Under the pieces are notes generated by a model that saw only the letters and a program-made list of their open reading frames with translations, was not told the DNA's origin and ran no database searches. Below, piece after piece: positions 5,166 to 9,103 of a stretch of DNA of 9,103 bases. This DNA comes from Spirochaetaceae bacterium. Lineage in GTDB: Bacteria > Spirochaetota > Spirochaetia > Treponematales > Breznakiellaceae. Where the stretch lies: positions 1-9,103 of the forward strand of contig JAIRPH010000007.1 in the NCBI GenBank assembly GCA_031257135.1, read 5' to 3'. Position numbers and translations under genes: made by a program. Positions within the stretch are counted from its first letter, which is position 1, and every line of letters begins with the position of its first letter.

Positions 5166-6560
5166 ATGGAGCAAGGAAATCGAGTTGCACTGGTGCGGGA
5201 CAATCCATATAGCGCTAACGTGATCCTCACCTTCGGCAATAATGATATGGAAGTTCGGGCTGATTTTATACCTCCTGCTGGGGCTGGGACGCCGCTCACG
5301 ATGGAGATGATACGGACATTTCTCGCTCAACAAAACGTTGTGTATGGGATACGGGAAGATGTTATAAAGGCGTCTCTTGCCGAAATCGGTTCCGGGAGCG
5401 AATCGGTTACTAACGCGCTCATCGCTAAGGGAGACCACCCGGTCGCGGAAATCGCAGAGCATTTCGAGCTGAACAGACGCCTGATTTTGTCCGCGCCGCC
5501 GGCCGATCCTAAGCGGCGGATCGATTATCGGGATTATTCTCCTTTTGTCATCGTTAAAAAAGGACAGGCTTTAGCCTACAAGCGGCTCAAAGTAACCGGC
5601 AAAGAGGGCAAAAATGTCCGAGGCGAATCAATACCCTTTCAAACCATCGTTCCCGAAGGAGTAACCGGCGGAAATAATACCCAAACCGACGATAAATTCA
5701 TTACCGCCGCCATCAACGGGCAGTTCATACAAAATAAGCAGGTCTTGAATGTTGAAAAATGTCTCGTTATCAAAAGCGGCGTCGGGTATGCAACCGGTCA
5801 CATCTCATTTCCCGGAGATGTAGTCATAGAAGGACCCGTATCAGACGGCTTTAAGATATACGCCGAAGGATCAGTGACGATTAAACAGACCTTAGACGTT
5901 ACCGAAGTGATTACAAGAGGGGACCTCATCGTAGCAGGCGGCATCATAGGGCGGGGACAGGCGATTGCTAAAGTCCGGGGAAGAATTAAGACGAAATTTA
6001 TCGAAAACTGTCATGTCGCCTGCTGGAAAACCGTGCAGGTTGAACGGGCGATTATCAATTCCACGGTTTTCGCCATGGATAAGATCGATCTGGGAGACAA
6101 GGGGTTTATCATCAGCGGAGATATGACCTCGGTTCACGGCATCCGGGCGGCGAAAATCGGAAAAGCCGCGGGAAGAGGCGCGAAACTGCATTGCGGCATT
6201 GATTTTACGGTACAGCAGGAGCAGGAAAAAGCCAATCAGCATTTTCAGCTTCTCACCGCCAAAATAGAAAAGATTCAGTATCTCATCGCGCAACCTGAGA
6301 CCTATCCCGAAAAGCGGAGCAAATTGGAGGAACTGCTCAAGGGGCTTCTGGAAGAACAGCATAAACTGGGAGAACGAATATCGGATTTACTGCGGCGCAT
6401 CAATGCCGACGAAAAAGCCGTCGTAGAAGTATACGGTGAAATCGCATCGGGAACCCTCATCGAAATCTGTCAGGTCGCGCTGTTTGTTACAGACCCTATG
6501 CGGAAAGTCCGCATCAAGCTGGATACGTTCTCCAACAAACTCATCGCCGAACCATTATAG
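5166..6560 (+). CDS. FapA (DUF342) family protein
   Basis: This 464-aa cytoplasmic protein belongs to the FapA/DUF342 family, named for a Vibrio flagellar assembly protein. The family is common in spirochaetes, and its biochemical activity is not well defined. Residues 1 to about 190 form the N-terminal region. Residues about 195-345 form a beta-helix of short repeated strands with the family signature: ATGHISFPGDVVIEGPVSDG, then EGSVTIK and GDLIVAGGIIGRGQ. A coiled coil follows at about 348-415 (QQEQEKANQHF to LGERISDLLRR). A short beta-rich tail ends at VRIKLDTFSNKL. AAGGA (5152-5156) lies 9 nt before the ATG. No flagellar gene is adjacent in the window, so a motility role here is inference. 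It is divergent from the SUMF1 lipoprotein and convergent with the lipase. Confidence 0.94.
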   Translation: MEQGNRVALVRDNPYSANVILTFGNNDMEVRADFIPPAGAGTPLTMEMIRTFLAQQNVVYGIREDVIKASLAEIGSGSESVTNALIAKGDHPVAEIAEHFELNRRLILSAPPADPKRRIDYRDYSPFVIVKKGQALAYKRLKVTGKEGKNVRGESIPFQTIVPEGVTGGNNTQTDDKFITAAINGQFIQNKQVLNVEKCLVIKSGVGYATGHISFPGDVVIEGPVSDGFKIYAEGSVTIKQTLDVTEVITRGDLIVAGGIIGRGQAIAKVRGRIKTKFIENCHVACWKTVQVERAIINSTVFAMDKIDLGDKGFIISGDMTSVHGIRAAKIGKAAGRGAKLHCGIDFTVQQEQEKANQHFQLLTAKIEKIQYLIAQPETYPEKRSKLEELLKGLLEEQHKLGERISDLLRRINADEKAVVEVYGEIASGTLIEICQVALFVTDPMRKVRIKLDTFSNKLIAEPL

Positions 6561-6600
6561 ATAAAACTCAAGCCTTGAGGAGGCTCAGGGACGCGCGGCG

Positions 6601-6662
6601 TCTGACACTCGCCGGCAAATTTATACTTGCTGGCAAGTTTACACTCGCCGGCGAGCGTCAGA
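6601..6662. repeat. 18-bp tandem palindromic repeats within a long inverted repeat
   Basis: Three contiguous 18-bp units start at 6606, 6624 and 6642: CACTCGCCGGCAAATTTA, TACTTGCTGGCAAGTTTA and CACTCGCCGGCGAGCGTC. Unit 3 holds a perfect palindrome, CTCGCCGGCGAG. Unit 2 holds a near one, ACTTGCTGGCAAGT, with paired changes in both arms. The outer flanks also match: 6601-6616 and 6647-6662 are 16-nt inverted arms with one mismatch, around a 30-nt loop made mostly of unit 2. A separate small palindrome, CTCAAGCCTTGAG, lies at 6567-6579. The array fills the gap between two convergent genes, so transcript ends or mRNA stability are plausible roles. No T-run follows on either strand. Confidence 0.85.
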
Positions 6663-6706
6663 TATTAAGGACAGCCCCCGGATCGGCGGTTTTTCAGGTA
6701 AAGCCG

Positions 6707-7609
6707 CTAAAATCCTAAACGGCTTAATCGGCGGATAATATCCACATATATATCCGGTATGTTAATACCGGAAATGCTTTTCTGTTTCCAATCGGTTATA
6801 GCGCTGTGAGAAATACTGCCGGGTATTCGTCTGGGATTATCTCCCCAAGACGCGGATTTTTCACTCACGATACCGTCGCTGAAACCGCTTATCTTTTTAA
6901 GGTATGTATAAGTATATCCGAATAACGCTTCGTCAAAGGGGTTATGCATAACCGTATAGATGCTCTGATAATATACCCGATCATCGGGTATAACGGTTTC
7001 ATTAAATTCTTTCATGTGAGCCGTGGTCATCTCATCCAGTACCGCGTATAAGTCAGGATATATATCTCCGTATAAAATGCCGTACTTTTCTATCGCATAC
7101 TGTATCGGTTTCAGGTAGAGAAACTTCTGTTTAGCGAGCAAATCAGCGGTTTCCGCGCCCCGATGAGGCGTCGATAAGGTAGTAAGACTCGCTACCTTGT
7201 CCCCGAAATCATACCGCCAAATAAGATACCGCGAATCGATGCCTCCTTTGGAATGAGCAATAATGTTTACTTTTGCCGCGCCCGTTTCTTTCAGTATCGT
7301 TTCTATGCTTTCTTTTAAGAGGAGCGCGTTTGTTTTATAACTTCCCCAAGCGTCGGTGTTTCCAAAGTATACTAAGGCTCCCCGTTTTCTCAGAGTCTGA
7401 GGAATTCTGCCCCAAAAATCAATCGAATCGCCCCGATCATGGCATAAAATACCATGAACCAGCACTACCGGATACTGTATCGGTATTTTCTCGCCGGCGT
7501 TTTCGGGAACCGCGGCGCAGGAAACCGCGCTTACGAGGAGTGTCATTCCTATCCAGCGCGACAGCGTATATATTCTGCGTACTTTTAAATGACCGTTGCC
7601 TTTTTTCAT
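6707..7609 (-). CDS. lipase-like alpha/beta hydrolase, predicted lipoprotein
   Basis: This 300-aa esterase/lipase resembles the bacterial triacylglycerol lipase family (Pseudomonas/Burkholderia type). YPVVLVHGI (47-54) carries the HG oxyanion-hole motif. NIIAHSKGGIDSRYL has the nucleophile Ser120 in an A-H-S-K-G elbow in place of the usual GHSxG. TTLSTPHRGAE matches the family's second conserved block. FSDGIVSEKS supplies the probable acid Asp245, and SISHSAITDW the probable His268. The N-terminus is basic (MKKGNGHLKVRR), then hydrophobic, with a lipobox-like AVSC at Cys31, so membrane anchoring or export is likely. The substrate cannot be told from sequence. AAAGAG lies about 7 nt upstream of the ATG. 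No cognate foldase gene is seen. Confidence 0.92.
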   Translation of the reverse strand: MKKGNGHLKVRRIYTLSRWIGMTLLVSAVSCAAVPENAGEKIPIQYPVVLVHGILCHDRGDSIDFWGRIPQTLRKRGALVYFGNTDAWGSYKTNALLLKESIETILKETGAAKVNIIAHSKGGIDSRYLIWRYDFGDKVASLTTLSTPHRGAETADLLAKQKFLYLKPIQYAIEKYGILYGDIYPDLYAVLDEMTTAHMKEFNETVIPDDRVYYQSIYTVMHNPFDEALFGYTYTYLKKISGFSDGIVSEKSASWGDNPRRIPGSISHSAITDWKQKSISGINIPDIYVDIIRRLSRLGF

Positions 7610-7638
7610 TTTTTCTCTTTACCTAGTCAAAACTTTGG

Positions 7639-7695
7639 ACATACAGGCAAGCGCAATTACAACTTTTAGTTGATTTATATTACCCTGCTGTATGT
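7639..7695. repeat. nested inverted repeats between divergent genes
   Basis: ACATACAG (7639-7646) is inverted as CTGTATGT (7688-7695). Almost exactly at the same centre, CAACT-TTT-AGTTG (7660-7672) forms a second, inner dyad. The set lies in the 119-bp gap between the divergent lipase and the 47-aa ORF, where a shared operator would be expected. The arms are short, so chance is not excluded. Confidence 0.3.
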
Positions 7696-7728
7696 AAGGT
7701 CCCTAAATCCGATACGCGGAGTCCTTAT

Positions 7729-7872
7729 ATGAAGGTAAACAAAACCGTCCTTTTCCGCAATAAGCTTAAAAACAAGATTTTCTTTATATCCCTCTTGATC
7801 TTTATATCGCTTTTAGATATTTTAAAAGTTAAATCGGATTTCGCAAATCTTATTTGGAGGATTTATTTATGA
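7729..7872 (+). CDS. 47-aa single-span membrane mini-protein
   Basis: I recognise no family for this short ORF. The peptide has a basic head (MKVNKTVLFRNKLKNK), one hydrophobic segment (IFFISLLIFISLL, 18-30) and a mixed tail ending LIWRIYL. This is the layout of a small inner-membrane protein. Two features favour translation: CGGAG (7717-7721) lies 7 nt before the ATG, and the TGA stop overlaps the ATG of the beta-barrel gene as ATGA (7869-7872), typical of translational coupling. Against it, the region is AT-rich and could simply be a leader. It could be a coupling peptide, a small membrane partner of the barrel protein, or a fortuitous ORF. Confidence 0.45.
   Translation: MKVNKTVLFRNKLKNKIFFISLLIFISLLDILKVKSDFANLIWRIYL
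7795..7823 (+). promoter_or_regulatory. possible internal promoter for the beta-barrel gene
   Basis: TTGATC (7795-7800) and TATTTT (7818-7823) are separated by 17 bp, each matching four consensus positions. Initiation near 7830 would give a leader of about 39 nt containing GGAGGA (7856-7861). It lies inside the 47-aa ORF, so if it is the main promoter that ORF would not be on the transcript. Confidence 0.3.
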
Positions 7873-8450
7873 AGAAACTGTTCGCAGTTTGCATCATCGG
7901 TCTGACGTTGGGAACCGCCGCTTTTGCGGACCACCCCGACGGCTGGGGTGTCGGTCTCGTTGGACAAGGCGCGTTTAGCGGCGCGTTTGGTTTTGGTCCT
8001 GCTTTTTCGCTCAAGGCTCCGGTGCTTCCCATTTACTGGGGGATCAGTCTTGAACTCAGAAACCACTACTTCGGGCTTGGACTAACCGGCGATTTTTACT
8101 TCTTAGAAGGACTCTTTGTCCCTATATCAGGAAGTGACGGGTTCGGCTATTTTATCGGCGTCGGCGGTTACCTGGGTTTCGGTAATTACAGCGATGAATG
8201 GTGGAATGGAAGCAAGAATGTTAAATGGAGTTGGACGTCTTTAGGTCTCGGCGTCCGGGTTCCCCTGGGGCTTAACGTCGTCATACCGATTTCTAAAATC
8301 AAACTTGAAGTATTCATTGACGCGGCGCCTAGCATTGGAGTCGGATTTACCTTCTATGATGATAGCGATTATTGGGATCAGAATGATCATAACCTCGTAG
8401 GTCTTCAGTGGGGCGTAGGTTTCGAGCTTGGCGTCCGGGTCTGGTTCTGA
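7869..8450 (+). CDS. small outer-membrane beta-barrel protein
   Basis: This 193-aa protein has a clear Sec signal peptide, MKKLFAVCIIGLTLGTAAFA, with cleavage predicted before DHPDG. The mature 173 residues are glycine- and aromatic-rich, with alternating hydrophobic strands (GISLELRNHYFGLGL, FGYFIGVGGYLGFG, TSLGLGVRVPLGLNVVI). It ends in ELGVRVWF, a C-terminal Phe as recognised by the BAM machinery. The size suits an eight-stranded barrel. Similar small barrels occur across spirochaetes, but I cannot name the subfamily. ATG 7869 is preferred over in-frame TTG 7854 because GGAGGA at 7856-7861 is ideally placed and the signal peptide then starts MKK. It may be coupled to the preceding 47-aa ORF. 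A strong terminator follows. Confidence 0.92.
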   Translation: MKKLFAVCIIGLTLGTAAFADHPDGWGVGLVGQGAFSGAFGFGPAFSLKAPVLPIYWGISLELRNHYFGLGLTGDFYFLEGLFVPISGSDGFGYFIGVGGYLGFGNYSDEWWNGSKNVKWSWTSLGLGVRVPLGLNVVIPISKIKLEVFIDAAPSIGVGFTFYDDSDYWDQNDHNLVGLQWGVGFELGVRVWF

Positions 8451-8471
8451 CGCTAGAGACCGTTTTATGGG

Positions 8472-8507
8472 AAAAACGCCTCCGGTATACGCCGGGGGCG
8501 TTTTTTT
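8472..8507 (+). terminator. intrinsic terminator after the beta-barrel gene
   Basis: A 14-bp stem (8472-8485 with 8492-8505, one T-G wobble) encloses a 6-nt loop (8486-8491) and runs into seven consecutive T (8501-8507). The A5/T7 flanks make it a possible bidirectional terminator. It separates the barrel gene from the coiled-coil gene, so the latter needs its own promoter; only a TATATT (8512-8517) without a good -35 is visible. Confidence 0.95.
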
Positions 8508-8537
8508 GTACTATATTAACATAAGGAGATAAAACCA

Positions 8538-9103
8538 ATGGCAAGACCTAGACTATTAACGTATCGACAGCTTCACGCCCTGATTCAGGAAAGCGCGGAG
8601 GAACACACTCGGCGCATGAAACAAGCGGACGAGGAGCATATCCGGCGAATACAGCAGGCGTCCGAGGATCACGCCCAGCGGATGGTGGAACACGTTCAGC
8701 GCATGAAAGAAGCGGACGAGAAACACGCTCAACGAATGGCTGAACATACCCAGCGCATGAAAGAAGCGGACGAAGAGCATACTCGGCGTATGAAACAGGC
8801 GGATGAGGAGTTCGCGCAATGGCGGGCGGAGTACCAGCGTCAAGAGCAGGAGCGGAAAGCGGAGTACCAGCGTCAAGAGCAAGAGCGGGAGGCAAAGTAC
8901 CAGCGTCAAGAGCAAGAGCGGGAGGCAAAGTACCAGCAGGAACGCCAAAAGACCAAAGAAGAATTCGCGCAATGGCAAAAAGAAATGAACAAGCGGATTG
9001 GTCAGATCGGCAGGACTGCTGGGACGGTGGTTGAAGAAATTATTGCGTCTCGGCTGTGGGAGAAGTTTCGGGACTTATCTTACGGGTTTGAAGCCGCGTT
9101 TCA
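8538..9103 (+). CDS. coiled-coil protein with start of a PD-(D/E)XK-like domain, 3' end missing
   Basis: There are 188 codons without a stop; the gene leaves the window. ATG 8538 follows AAGGAGA (8523-8529). Residues about 18-150 are a long charged coiled coil with 11-residue repeats: EEHTRRMKQAD twice, related 18-residue variants (HAQRM.EH.QRMKEAD), then AEYQRQEQER in tandem. After it comes NKRIGQIGRTAGTVVEEIIA and LWEKFRDLSYGFEAAF. This resembles the helical lead-in (KR.GelgnrfGe.vE) of proteins with a long coiled coil and a C-terminal PD-(D/E)XK nuclease-like domain, sometimes labelled DUF3782, widespread in cyanobacteria and treponemes. The catalytic residues would lie beyond the window, so nuclease activity is not shown. 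No signal peptide is seen. Confidence 0.9.
   Translation, partial: MARPRLLTYRQLHALIQESAEEHTRRMKQADEEHIRRIQQASEDHAQRMVEHVQRMKEADEKHAQRMAEHTQRMKEADEEHTRRMKQADEEFAQWRAEYQRQEQERKAEYQRQEQEREAKYQRQEQEREAKYQQERQKTKEEFAQWQKEMNKRIGQIGRTAGTVVEEIIASRLWEKFRDLSYGFEAAF
8826..8942 (+). repeat. 33-bp in-frame tandem repeats in the coiled-coil gene
   Basis: Three full 33-bp units (from 8826, 8859 and 8892) and a partial fourth (from 8925) encode AEYQRQEQERK, AEYQRQEQERE, AKYQRQEQERE and AKYQQ. Near identity at DNA level points to recent duplication by slippage or recombination, and each unit adds one 11-residue coil period without disturbing the frame. Confidence 0.88.

Noticed and set aside
5892..6362. 156-aa minus-strand frame inside the FapA-family gene
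   Set aside because: Antisense to a gene with a recognised family signature, and no credible domain of its own.
8548..8978. Minus-strand frames opposite the coiled-coil gene, one Leu-rich and membrane-like
   Set aside because: The hydrophobic repeats are the complement of Gln/Glu/Arg codons in the 33-bp repeat; no start signal.

Overview
The window looks like a chromosomal segment of a spirochaete, most likely a Treponema of the roughly 50 % GC, gut-associated kind. This is inference. It rests on the compact rpmF-acpP-rnc order, a FapA/DUF342 protein, a SUMF1-fold lipoprotein, two small-lipobox lipoproteins, a small outer-membrane beta-barrel with a C-terminal Phe, and a coiled-coil protein of the PD-(D/E)XK-like type. 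No rRNA, tRNA, CRISPR array, transposase or phage gene was seen.

Layout, left to right. (1) The N-terminus of a MoxR-type AAA+ ATPase runs leftward off the window (1-189, minus), divergent from an RtcB RNA ligase (317-1531, plus). rtcB has a near-consensus promoter only a few bases upstream of its ATG. (2) A housekeeping operon, rpmF-acpP-rnc (1670-2948, plus), has its own TTGACA promoter and ends in a hairpin terminator at 3010-3035. (3) On the minus strand, an unrecognised 218-aa protein (3043-3699) is preceded by a ten-register, 21-bp tandem array of 12-bp palindromes (3730-3939). A TGnTATAAT promoter for the gene lies inside one divergent unit of this array. (4) A doubtful 74-aa ORF and a SUMF1-fold lipoprotein (4236-5096, minus) stand divergent to a FapA-family protein (5166-6560, plus). 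An 11-bp inverted repeat spans the lipoprotein start codon. (5) Between the convergent fapA-like gene and a lipase-like lipoprotein (6707-7609, minus) lies a second palindromic tandem array, of 18-bp units. (6) Divergent from the lipase, a 47-aa membrane mini-ORF (7729-7872) overlaps a beta-barrel outer-membrane protein (7869-8450) by ATGA, followed by a strong intrinsic terminator. (7) The window ends in an incomplete coiled-coil protein (8538-9103) built on 11-residue repeats, with the beginning of a probable nuclease-like domain.

Most genes are familiar. The regulatory DNA is less so. Two unrelated intergenic arrays share one design (short tandem units, each centred on a GC-rich 12-bp palindrome), and the larger one is wrapped around a promoter at a two-helical-turn period. 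With the coupled 47-aa ORF, these are the best candidates for undescribed biology here. I see no multi-gene defence or mobile system.
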